5,566 nucleotides of DNA from Pseudomonadota bacterium. GTDB taxonomy: Bacteria > Pseudomonadota > Gammaproteobacteria > Pseudomonadales > Pseudohongiellaceae. Shown piece after piece: positions 1 through 5,566 of this stretch. Each line of letters opens with the position of its first letter. Positions within the stretch are counted from its first letter, which is position 1. The DNA lies in assembly GCA_022563075.1 (NCBI GenBank), contig JADFOC010000217.1, forward strand, positions 1 to 5,566, given 5' to 3'. The position numbers and the translations under genes were made by a program. The notes beneath the pieces were generated by a model that was not told the origin of the DNA, did not search any database, and saw nothing but the letters and a program-made list of their open reading frames with translations.

Positions 1-2138
1 AAATTACCGGTATCAACAATAAATCCGAAGTTAATCGTAGTCGCTTCTTCTGGAACAAGATTAGCATTACCAACGGTGTCGATGGCCTTAAAGGCAAGTG
101 CCGCTCCAACAAATGCTAACGCAGTACCACGGCCACTCAGCAGGCTCTGCGGTGGACCTCTGAATGTCGTCGATGCCGAACCACGTACCGTTAACCAATC
201 GGTGGCTTGCCAGCGAACTGCTAGTTTTGGATCAATAGTAGTGCCAACTTTTCCACCATAATCTTCGTATCGAATCGCGGCCTGCATATCAACAGTATCC
301 GAAAGAGGTATTGCTAACTCTCCAAATAGGCCATAGATGGTACGTTTGTTTCTTACTTCTGTTGTACCTGACAAGAATGCAAACAATCCTGTTGCACCAT
401 CTCCGCAATTGAGTGTACTGACATTACCCAGCACGATGGATTGTGGATCGTTGAATGGACAAGGATTCTTGTCGAGATTGGTCACGTCATTCAGATCAAG
501 CTGAAATCGTTCTCTTCTGGATTGAGCACCCAGGGCCCAACTGACATTGCCTCCACCAAGGTCAATGCCAGTCTCGCCGTTAAATACCAGATCGACCACT
601 AACAGTTCATTTCTTTCTTCTGATTCCAGTCGATCCGTTAGCCAGTCCAATAACGCATCCGAGTTGGCAACTGCAGGATTAAACTGCGGATTTACCTTTC
701 CATTAATCGACGATATTTCAATTGCATTTGAAAAGGGATTGTAATATTCACAAGGGCCAACACCAGGTGTTCCAGTTGCCGGATCACACCCGACGCCACC
801 GAGACCATCAAATGCGAACGCCATGCGTTCCACATACATGTCTGCGGTTGCTGATGTTCGCTCTCTATTAGAGTAGGTAATTGCGAAGTCGTAGCCAAGC
901 TCATCAAAGGCGATGCCATTTAGCCCAATACTGAATCGATACTGGTCAGCTTCTCGAGACCCCTCTTCAGGTCCGCCACCGCGGATTCCAGCACTACCCA
1001 CCATACGACCCCAGATAGTTGCTCCCTGGAAAGCCGCTGGAACACCGAAAAGATCGGTGAACAATCCGGGATTCTGTGCCTTCATGTCGATCAGACCAGG
1101 ATGACTCGCCGCAATAAAGCGGTCAGGACCCAGCAATGATTGCGGTGGATACGCTGGAGAAGTCTTCCACTCAGGGACATCTACATTGGAATACAGTGCC
1201 TCAATGTGCATTGTAGCATCTTCACTGATATCGTAATTATACTCAGTGAATAGCTTGTAGCTATCGGTATCTTCAATCAGATTGTCAAAAAAAGTGTAAC
1301 GAAACCGGCAAAATCCTGCCTGAAACGAGCCGCCTAGAGAATCACAATTTGGATCCGGTGTTCCGCCTGCCAATAGCACGCCTGGCGCAGCGGAAGGGAA
1401 AAATGTCCCCGGGTTGCCGATACTCGACCAGCCTCCCTGAGGATTTTGACCGAAAGGCACGAGGGCCCAGTCCCTGTCCCTGGCTCGCAGTTCATCCCGA
1501 TGTTCATGCTCGGCTGCAACTGTCCAATGCCACTTATTACCCGCCAGGCCGTAAATTACACTAATGTCCTGGTCACCGGCGTCCTCGATGGATTGATTTG
1601 CGGCATGAAACTCCAGACCCTCGAAGTTTGATCGCGTAATGAAATTAACTACACCACCAATGGCGTCTGAGCCGTACAATGCCGCAGCACCATCTTTTAG
1701 TACCTCGACTCGACCAATAGCCGAACTGGGGATAGCGCTAATATCAACTCCACGAGTAGGTATCGTTACCTGCCGCCGACCATTGATAAGCACCATCGTG
1801 CGCGCCGACCCAAGGCCACGCAGATTGACGGTAGCGATGCCAGCTGCCCCCTGACCGATTGACGCAAACTGATTTGATTCGCCAACATTTGCAGAGGTGA
1901 TGCCAAGGTTTCGAACCATTTCAACAATAGTTGGGTCACCGACATCCTGAAGATCAGCTCGAGTAATAACATCAACCGGCAAGGCAGCGTCTTCTGGCGA
2001 GCCCTTGATGTAAGACCCAGTAACTACAATTTCTTCCATTACATCACGCTGCTCAGCTTGCAGCTGGGAAACCAACATGAATCCAAAAATCAATGTAAAT
2101 AATTTCAATACTGATATGTTGGTTTTGAACAGTGACAT
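1..2138 (-). CDS. TonB-dependent outer-membrane receptor, 3'-truncated by the window edge
   Basis: Translating the minus strand from the ATG at 2138 gives 712 codons with no stop up to the left edge, so the C-terminal part of the barrel is missing. Residues 1-28 form a signal peptide (basic start, hydrophobic core, LQA before residue 29). A TonB box EEIVVTG is at 35-41. The plug domain runs about 53-170, with LRGLGSARTMVLINGRR at 106-122 and RVEVLKDG...ALYGSDAIGGVVN at 143-165. The rest is aromatic-rich beta-barrel, with the late-barrel signatures FRGPP at 659-663 and NANLVPEE at 691-698. Family knowledge: such receptors import a ligand across the outer membrane using TonB-ExbBD energy. The substrate cannot be read; no haem- or siderophore-specific signature was recognised. 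Cysteines occur in three close pairs (265/277, 451/463, 560/578), probably loop disulfides. The start is preceded by only a weak ribosome site (GGGTAGAA). An FNR-type box lies about 60 bases upstream, suggesting oxygen-responsive expression separate from ubiM. Confidence 0.95.
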   Translation of the reverse strand, partial: MSLFKTNISVLKLFTLIFGFMLVSQLQAEQRDVMEEIVVTGSYIKGSPEDAALPVDVITRADLQDVGDPTIVEMVRNLGITSANVGESNQFASIGQGAAGIATVNLRGLGSARTMVLINGRRQVTIPTRGVDISAIPSSAIGRVEVLKDGAAALYGSDAIGGVVNFITRSNFEGLEFHAANQSIEDAGDQDISVIYGLAGNKWHWTVAAEHEHRDELRARDRDWALVPFGQNPQGGWSSIGNPGTFFPSAAPGVLLAGGTPDPNCDSLGGSFQAGFCRFRYTFFDNLIEDTDSYKLFTEYNYDISEDATMHIEALYSNVDVPEWKTSPAYPPQSLLGPDRFIAASHPGLIDMKAQNPGLFTDLFGVPAAFQGATIWGRMVGSAGIRGGGPEEGSREADQYRFSIGLNGIAFDELGYDFAITYSNRERTSATADMYVERMAFAFDGLGGVGCDPATGTPGVGPCEYYNPFSNAIEISSINGKVNPQFNPAVANSDALLDWLTDRLESEERNELLVVDLVFNGETGIDLGGGNVSWALGAQSRRERFQLDLNDVTNLDKNPCPFNDPQSIVLGNVSTLNCGDGATGLFAFLSGTTEVRNKRTIYGLFGELAIPLSDTVDMQAAIRYEDYGGKVGTTIDPKLAVRWQATDWLTVRGSASTTFRGPPQSLLSGRGTALAFVGAALAFKAIDTVGNANLVPEEATTINFGFIVDTGN

Positions 2139-2161
2139 ATTTCTACCCAAAATGTTTATTG

Positions 2162-2174
2162 ATGGACTAACCTA
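2162..2174 (-). promoter_or_regulatory. Possible -10 region and start site for the TonB receptor gene
   Basis: Read on the minus strand, TAGGTT (2174 to 2169) lies 22 bases downstream of the FNR-type box. Taken as a -10 element, it places transcription start near 2162 and the centre of the box at -41.5. The match to TATAAT is only 3 of 6 (TA....T), so this is chosen by spacing rather than sequence. It would leave an untranslated leader of about 24 bases. Confidence 0.35.
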
Positions 2175-2196
2175 TCATTCGGGCTACAGAAAAAAA

Positions 2197-2210
2197 TTGA
2201 CCTGGATCAA
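2197..2210 (-). promoter_or_regulatory. FNR/ANR-type operator upstream of the TonB receptor gene
   Basis: The plus strand reads TTGACCTGGATCAA (minus strand TTGATCCAGGTCAA). This matches the FNR/ANR/DNR consensus TTGAT-N4-ATCAA at 9 of 10 defined positions. A run of seven T residues follows directly on the minus strand. The box is centred about 65 bases before the receptor's ATG, and the only gene it can serve at this distance is that receptor, because ubiM ends upstream on the same strand. FNR-family proteins are iron-sulfur oxygen sensors (or nitric oxide sensors in the DNR branch) that usually activate when placed at -41.5. Binding is inferred from sequence only. CRP-type sites (TGTGA-N6-TCACA) are related but fit less well. 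Confidence 0.6.
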
Positions 2211-2279
2211 GATCGTAGTCTTATCACGCTACACGAGAAGGTTACGTTAACAAGAATTTTCCGTTTGAGTGTTACGAAA

Positions 2280-2327
2280 CTAGTACTCGAACACGGGCTA
2301 GTACCTGTTATCACCCATGTTGGGTAC
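2280..2327 (-). repeat. Short repeats and weak hairpin just after ubiM
   Basis: Directly downstream of the ubiM stop, the minus strand can form ACCCA-ACA-TGGGT (2325 to 2313). A competing outer pair is GTACC/GGTAC (2327-2323 with 2305-2301). The 7-mer GTACTAG occurs twice in direct orientation (2304-2298 and 2286-2280). No T-run follows the hairpin, so it is not a standard intrinsic terminator. It may be a weak 3'-end structure or chance. Confidence 0.3.
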
Positions 2328-2332
2328 TGTGA

Positions 2333-3550
2333 TCACAACTGGCCGAATAACGGTGATAAAATACTGTTGTGGTTTCGTGATTCGATAAGTTTGTGACGTA
2401 TGACCTGCTTGATCGGCGGAAAATTGTTCACCATACGTAACGTAAGATTTCGGAGCAACTTGGCAGGTAAGCGGTCATCTGTGAACATTCTGACGATTTC
2501 ATTGGTGCCGTGATAAATGGGTCTGGTTGTGCGCATGTGCATGCGTTCGAAGCGTTTGAGTAATCGAGAGTCACCGATGTCAGTTCCCTCACGCACGGCT
2601 TTAATCACTTCTTTAGCCAGGATTTCCTGGCCGCTCAGACCAAGATTGAATCCATGAGCCGTTACCGGATGCATGCCAACTGCCGCATCACCTATCAAGG
2701 CAAATCGGGTAGCAAAGAACTTTTGCGCATGCACGCCAACCAGCGGATAAGCGAATCGCTCTGTAACCAATCGCATCTCCCCGAGTCTACTTTCAAAACG
2801 CATCTGAACATCGAGGTTAAATCGGGCCTGGGACATTTCCACAATGGAATGTTGTTCTGTCATTGGTGCTGTAATGACGATTGATGATTGATTTCCGTTA
2901 AGAGGTAAGATGGCCAAAGTTCTGCCGTAGTGAAAGCACTCAAAAGCAACACCATCGTGAGGATCATCATGTTCCATGCGGCAAACAATGCAAGCGCGAC
3001 CAAAGTCCTGCATTAGTGCTGGTATTCCGAGCATTCTGCGGGTTTCTGAGAATCGGCTGTCAGCAGCTACAACTAAAGAGGCCTCGAAATTTCGTTCATC
3101 AGCCACAACAACTGAGCCGTTGGTTTCGCTCGTGGTGACGGATGTAACCACCGTATCCGCAAGAATTTCTAGATTGTCAATATTTTGTGCTTCGTCGAAT
3201 AGCGCCTTGCGAATGTGATGGTTCGATACTAGATAACCGAGGGCATCTAGTGATTCTCCCCGTGCGTCAAAGTTGAGGCTGTAAGGTGAATTGCCATTTA
3301 GCACTTTCGCTTCTTTTATAGGAGAAACGCTGTCAACGGGCAAACGGGCCCAGACACCTAATTGCTTTAGGATTCGAACTGACAAGTGAGTCAGTGCGAT
3401 ATCACGACCATCGAACGCGGGATCAGAAAGTGATGGCAAGGATTGTCGCTCTAGAAGAACAACGTGAAGTTTATTTATTGCTTTTGCTACAGAGCATGCA
3501 AAACTTAGTCCAGCCGGTCCGCCACCTACGATAACAATATCAGGTTTCAT
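2333..3550 (-). CDS. ubiM: FAD-dependent ubiquinone-ring hydroxylase, UbiM-like (UbiH/COQ6 family)
   Basis: This 405-residue protein is full length for the UbiH/UbiF/VisC/COQ6 class A flavin monooxygenases. The Rossmann FAD motif GGGPAG is at 9-14, with the ribose-binding acidic residue E34 at the end of the second strand. DPAFDGRDIALTH at 43-55 is the stretch I most associate with UbiM. AADSRFSETRR at 162-172 is the central DG motif with Ser in place of the usual Gly. The second FAD motif GDAAVGMHPVTAHGFNLGL starts at G287. There is no membrane segment. Family knowledge: these enzymes use FAD, NAD(P)H and O2 to hydroxylate the benzoquinone ring of a ubiquinone precursor; UbiM acts at C5 (demethoxyubiquinol hydroxylase) and can have wider position choice. 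The class is very secure; UbiM rather than UbiH or UbiF is from memory of motifs. The ATG at 3550 follows a stop and has only a distant GAGG. No other ubi gene is adjacent. An FNR-type promoter immediately upstream suggests low-oxygen induction. Confidence 0.88.
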   Translation of the reverse strand: MKPDIVIVGGGPAGLSFACSVAKAINKLHVVLLERQSLPSLSDPAFDGRDIALTHLSVRILKQLGVWARLPVDSVSPIKEAKVLNGNSPYSLNFDARGESLDALGYLVSNHHIRKALFDEAQNIDNLEILADTVVTSVTTSETNGSVVVADERNFEASLVVAADSRFSETRRMLGIPALMQDFGRACIVCRMEHDDPHDGVAFECFHYGRTLAILPLNGNQSSIVITAPMTEQHSIVEMSQARFNLDVQMRFESRLGEMRLVTERFAYPLVGVHAQKFFATRFALIGDAAVGMHPVTAHGFNLGLSGQEILAKEVIKAVREGTDIGDSRLLKRFERMHMRTTRPIYHGTNEIVRMFTDDRLPAKLLRNLTLRMVNNFPPIKQVIRHKLIESRNHNSILSPLFGQL

Positions 3551-3577
3551 TTTAACCCAAGCCCTCGAGCACGTTCG

Positions 3578-3590
3578 AAATCTTAGTATA
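3578..3590 (-). promoter_or_regulatory. -10 element and predicted start site for ubiM
   Basis: The minus strand carries TATACT (3590 to 3585), 5 of 6 matches to TATAAT. Taken as -12 to -7 it sets transcription start at 3578, 28 bases before the ubiM ATG. No good -35 hexamer lies 16-18 bases upstream, as expected for an activator-dependent promoter. The perfect FNR-type box occupies that area instead. Confidence 0.6.
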
Positions 3591-3612
3591 AATCCACCTG
3601 CAGCAAGCCACC

Positions 3613-3626
3613 TTGATTAGAATCAA
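3613..3626 (-). promoter_or_regulatory. Perfect FNR/ANR-type operator upstream of ubiM
   Basis: The plus strand reads TTGATTAGAATCAA (minus strand TTGATTCTAATCAA), a 10-of-10 match to TTGAT-N4-ATCAA. The box ends 22 bases before a TATACT -10 element, so its centre is at -41.5 relative to the implied start site at 3578. That is the textbook class II position for FNR, ANR and related activators, where the regulator replaces the -35 contact. The box lies 63-76 bases before the ubiM ATG, in the non-coding gap after the membrane-protein gene. The combination of a perfect palindrome and exact spacing makes chance unlikely, though no binding data exist here. Confidence 0.78.
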
Positions 3627-3759
3627 TTGTAGATAACAAAAAAGAAACTGCAGAGGATCATCATCGCGAGCAATACCATCCCCTGCGAACATCGGCGAAG
3701 TCAGCAGACATTCGATCTTCTCTTTCTTTACAACCTTGTCATATAGAATCTTCCTTGAC

Positions 3760-4185
3760 TTAGAGAAACCATCCTACTAAATCACCAAAAGCCCAGATTA
3801 GTGTCCCAAGCCCAACAACCCAAAACCCCCAGTAACTACACAATAGGTCACAATGAGTTTCGACTACATCAGTTTCCGATAGATGCACTGATTGAGGTCG
3901 TGGAGCCACAAAATAATTTTTGTCCATCAGCATTCCGTGAATGCCAATCCGCAAGAGTCGCCTAGTACTCAATATAGCGCCAAGACTCACGGAGATTGCT
4001 CCAAACCGTTGAAACCAATGCCACTGGTCAAGCGAATAACTAACGGCAAAAGCGATTATTGAGATTGAGACGGAAATTGATACCAATATAACAGGCGAGC
4101 TAATTAGCCATTGAGCAAAAAGTAACACCCCGCGTGTGGCTCCAGTTACTTGGAGATTGATGTTACCGACTGGTCGATCATCCAC
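3760..4185 (-). CDS. Small integral membrane protein of unknown function
   Basis: This 141-residue protein has no enzymatic motif I recognise. A hydrophobic segment spans about 31-52 (preceded by a shorter apolar stretch at 19-28), a second about 61-73, and a third at 118-141 at the very C-terminus. A polar loop (about 74-117) contains two arginines after the second segment (RR at 75-76), a GIHGMLMD stretch at 81-88, and cysteines 112 and 116. The patterns QRFGAISVSLGAIL (59-72) and GTLIWAFGDL (127-136) recall small uncharacterised membrane proteins found in many gammaproteobacteria. The start is a GTG, the first available start codon after an in-frame TAA nine or so codons upstream; AGGA lies 4 bases before it. 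A later GTG at residue 20 is a possible alternative start. It lies between arsS and ubiM with about 210-base gaps on each side, so context gives no clear role. Coding status is likely from length and membrane pattern. Confidence 0.75.
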   Translation of the reverse strand: MDDRPVGNINLQVTGATRGVLLFAQWLISSPVILVSISVSISIIAFAVSYSLDQWHWFQRFGAISVSLGAILSTRRLLRIGIHGMLMDKNYFVAPRPQSVHLSETDVVETHCDLLCSYWGFWVVGLGTLIWAFGDLVGWFL

Positions 4186-4186
4186 A

Positions 4187-4193
4187 CTTTCCT
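4187..4193 (-). promoter_or_regulatory. Ribosome binding site supporting the GTG start of the membrane protein
   Basis: The minus strand reads AGGAAAG, with AGGA ending 4 bases before the GTG at 4185. The ATG at 4181 is out of frame with the open reading frame, so this site favours the GTG start. The spacing is slightly short. Confidence 0.45.
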
Positions 4194-4396
4194 GGGCGGA
4201 ACATTATCTATCAACTTTCAAATATCCACTGCGATGTCTAGCTGTCATTGAATTAGACCCAAAAACACCACATTTGTTACGTAGAGTACTAACGTACCTG
4301 GAGACACGACTTATAAACATCGCCCAGGCGACTCAAAAAAGAGCGCGCCAATGCGGTCTACTTCATTTAGCACAGCAATGATAATTGAGATTGACA

Positions 4397-5351
4397 TCAG
4401 TTAAGCGCGCTGCCACAACTACTACCCTGACCTGCGGTGCAACCATAACAATGTTCTCCAATCGCCACGAGCGAACCTTCAATATTACTAGACATAAGAT
4501 CTGCCAGATGAGATCTGGGTTTGTCGTTAAGTAATGCTGGCATCGCTAACATCTGATTAAAATCACAGTCATATACATAACCCTGGTAATCCACGCTAAT
4601 CAGATTCCGGCACATTACTGTGTCGAGGTTTTCTGCTGAGAAAGAATTTCGCAACAGAGCCATATAATCATAATATTCGTTTTTAGCAAGAAGCCTGGCA
4701 CCAAATCGGTTGATCGGCATATTGGCCAGCGTATATAGCTCGTTGAAAACGATGCCGTGGTTATCAAACAATTCACGCTTGTAGTCTTCCTGCAGGGCAG
4801 CCTGTTTCAGAGGAAGAATTGGATCGTCAGGATTGTAGACAAGATTCAACGCCAGTTCTTGGCCTTTTTTGCCATATCCAACATTATTCAGCTTCAACAA
4901 TCCAGCAATGCTCTTCCGGTAAACACCTTTGCCTCGCTGACGATCTACGTTCTGTTCTTGGTAACAAGGAAGAGATGCGATAACCACCAGCTGGTTTTCA
5001 GCGAAAAACTCCGCTAGATATTCATAACCTGGTTCCACCAAAATCGCTGGATTACAACGATCCATGACAGTGACATCAAGCTGTCGCGCCTGTTCAACCA
5101 ATCGCCTGAATTCAGGATTCATTTCCGGCGATCCGCCGGTCAGGTCTAGGATTTTTATCTCGCTCCGCTCAAGGTACTCGACTACAACATCAATAGTACC
5201 GGCATCCATCAGCTCAGTCCGAGTAGGTCCTGCATTCACGTGGCAATGAGTGCAACTGAGATTACACAGGTAACCAAGGCTGACTTGTAGCGTATCTAAC
5301 TTGCCTCGGTGGAAAATCTGTTTGCAACAGTAAGGGTCTTACATCTTGCAT
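4397..5351 (-). pseudogene. arsS: arsS, arsenosugar biosynthesis radical SAM protein, frameshifted near its 5' end
   Basis: From 5338 to the stop at 4397 one frame encodes almost all of an ArsS-type radical SAM enzyme. LDTLQVSLGYLCNLSCTHCH carries the CxxxCxxC cluster motif (Cys codons at 5264-5266, 5252-5254, 5243-5245). It continues NAGPTRTELM, then DLTGGSPE (the GGE-like SAM motif), MCRN and VYDCDFNQML, and ends HCYGCTAGQGSSC, the Cys-rich tail of the DUF3641 region. This frame has a TAA at 5339-5341 and no ATG, GTG or TTG before the cluster; its first usual start is the GTG at 5239, after the cysteines, giving 280 residues without the iron-sulfur site. A second frame from the ATG at 5351 encodes MQDVRPLLLQTDFPP, matching the usual ArsS N-terminus, and joins at 5306-5312. 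Family knowledge: ArsS is proposed to move the deoxyadenosyl group of SAM onto methylated arsenic, downstream of ArsM. As written it should be inactive unless the shift is a sequencing error or is bypassed. Confidence 0.85.
5306..5312 (-). other. Frameshift point in arsS
   Basis: Minus-strand CCACCGAGG is where the two arsS frames meet. Upstream it reads ...TDFPP in the frame of the 5351 ATG; downstream it reads RGKLDTLQ in the other frame. Relative to the expected FPP-x-R-RGKL of homologs (from memory), eight bases are missing, consistent with loss of one copy of a CCGA direct repeat and the four bases after it. Confidence 0.65.
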
Positions 5352-5566
5352 GGCATCGGACGATTTTGATCTTCTTGCTACTAAGACCGGCTCTAGCGCA
5401 AAATGTTACACCTTACCGCCGCCCCCATTTAAGTCTGCCGATCCAGGCGGGCTGTACCAGCGAAAATATGATCCAGGGTCGATGCTTTGTAGCAGATCAG
5501 TGAACAATTATGATCTTGGACAATAAAGAAAATCGAGCGACAGGTAATATTCTGATCATGAAAATT
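5352..5566. other. No convincing gene; presumed arsS upstream region or decayed neighbour
   Basis: All three minus-strand frames are broken. One is open from the right edge to a TAA near 5430 (about 46 codons, no recognisable family). One gives a 20-codon ORF from an ATG at 5559. One runs from 5507 to a TAA at 5406-5408 and contains DPGSYFRWYSPPGSADL before a GGGG tail. The last shares the frame of the arsS ATG and ends 54 bases before it. It could be the remnant or end of an upstream gene such as arsM, but nothing in it identifies ArsM. No strong promoter or ribosome binding site for arsS was found. Confidence 0.4.

Noticed and set aside
913..1564. Open frames of 60-75 codons on both strands inside the TonB receptor
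   Set aside because: They are shadows of one uninterrupted 712-codon receptor frame with signal peptide, TonB box and plug domain.
2241..2251. GTTA-CGT-TAAC palindrome between ubiM and the receptor as a further operator
   Set aside because: Short 4-base arms, no known regulator match I can name, and it lies upstream of the FNR box without evident spacing logic.
2654..3218. Plus-strand open frames inside ubiM (76 and 80 codons)
   Set aside because: They are antisense to a gene with clear FAD-binding motifs, and their translations have no domain signature.
4320..4340. Palindrome TCGCC-CA-GGCGA next to a run of six A on the plus strand (six T on the minus strand), as a terminator after arsS
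   Set aside because: The loop would be only 2 bases, and on the minus strand the T-run comes before the palindrome, not after it. The plus-strand orientation has the right order but no plus-strand gene to terminate.
4136..4381. Plus-strand open frame of 81 codons
   Set aside because: It overlaps the start of the membrane-protein gene antisense, has no ribosome binding site and no recognisable domain; most of it is the intergenic gap read by chance.
4374..4396. A/T-rich AATGATAATTGAGATT stretch as a Fur box
   Set aside because: Similarity to GATAATGATAATCATTATC is partial, and it sits at the 3' end of arsS far from any minus-strand start.
5510..5523. Third FNR-like box (minus strand TTGTCCAAGATCAT) upstream of arsS
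   Set aside because: Only 7 of 10 defined positions match, the symmetry is poor, and it lies about 160 bases from the arsS ATG with no supporting -10.

Overview
The window looks like chromosomal DNA from a Gram-negative, ubiquinone-using proteobacterium, most likely a marine-type gammaproteobacterium. This is inferred from a TonB-dependent outer-membrane receptor, a UbiH/UbiM-type ubiquinone hydroxylase, a bacterial ArsS-type radical SAM protein and FNR/ANR-type operator sites. There is no rRNA, tRNA, mobile element or CRISPR array to sharpen the assignment.

All genes are on the minus strand, so the window reads right to left. 5352-5566 has no convincing gene. 4397-5351 is arsS (arsenosugar radical SAM), whose first about 15 codons and the remainder lie in different frames because of a frameshift near 5306-5312. 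3760-4185 encodes a small unrecognised membrane protein. 2333-3550 is an FAD-dependent ubiquinone-ring hydroxylase that most resembles UbiM. 1-2138 is a TonB-dependent receptor that is open along its whole length and runs off the left edge after 712 codons, so it is 3'-truncated. The genes are separated by gaps of about 190-215 bases rather than packed as one operon.

The main regulatory observation is a pair of FNR/ANR-type operators. A perfect TTGAT-N4-ATCAA site lies upstream of ubiM (3613-3626). It is centred exactly 41.5 bases upstream of the start site implied by a TATACT -10 element, which is the classical class II activator position. A second, 9-of-10 site (2197-2210) lies upstream of the TonB receptor with the same offset from a poorer -10. 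This suggests that an oxygen-dependent quinone hydroxylase and a neighbouring outer-membrane transporter are both switched on when oxygen is low. Nothing in the window proves this; it rests on motif match and spacing.

The arsS locus is the other point of interest. The missing bases at the frameshift are exactly what an 8-base deletion between two 4-base direct repeats would remove. It could be a fresh pseudogene or a sequencing error.
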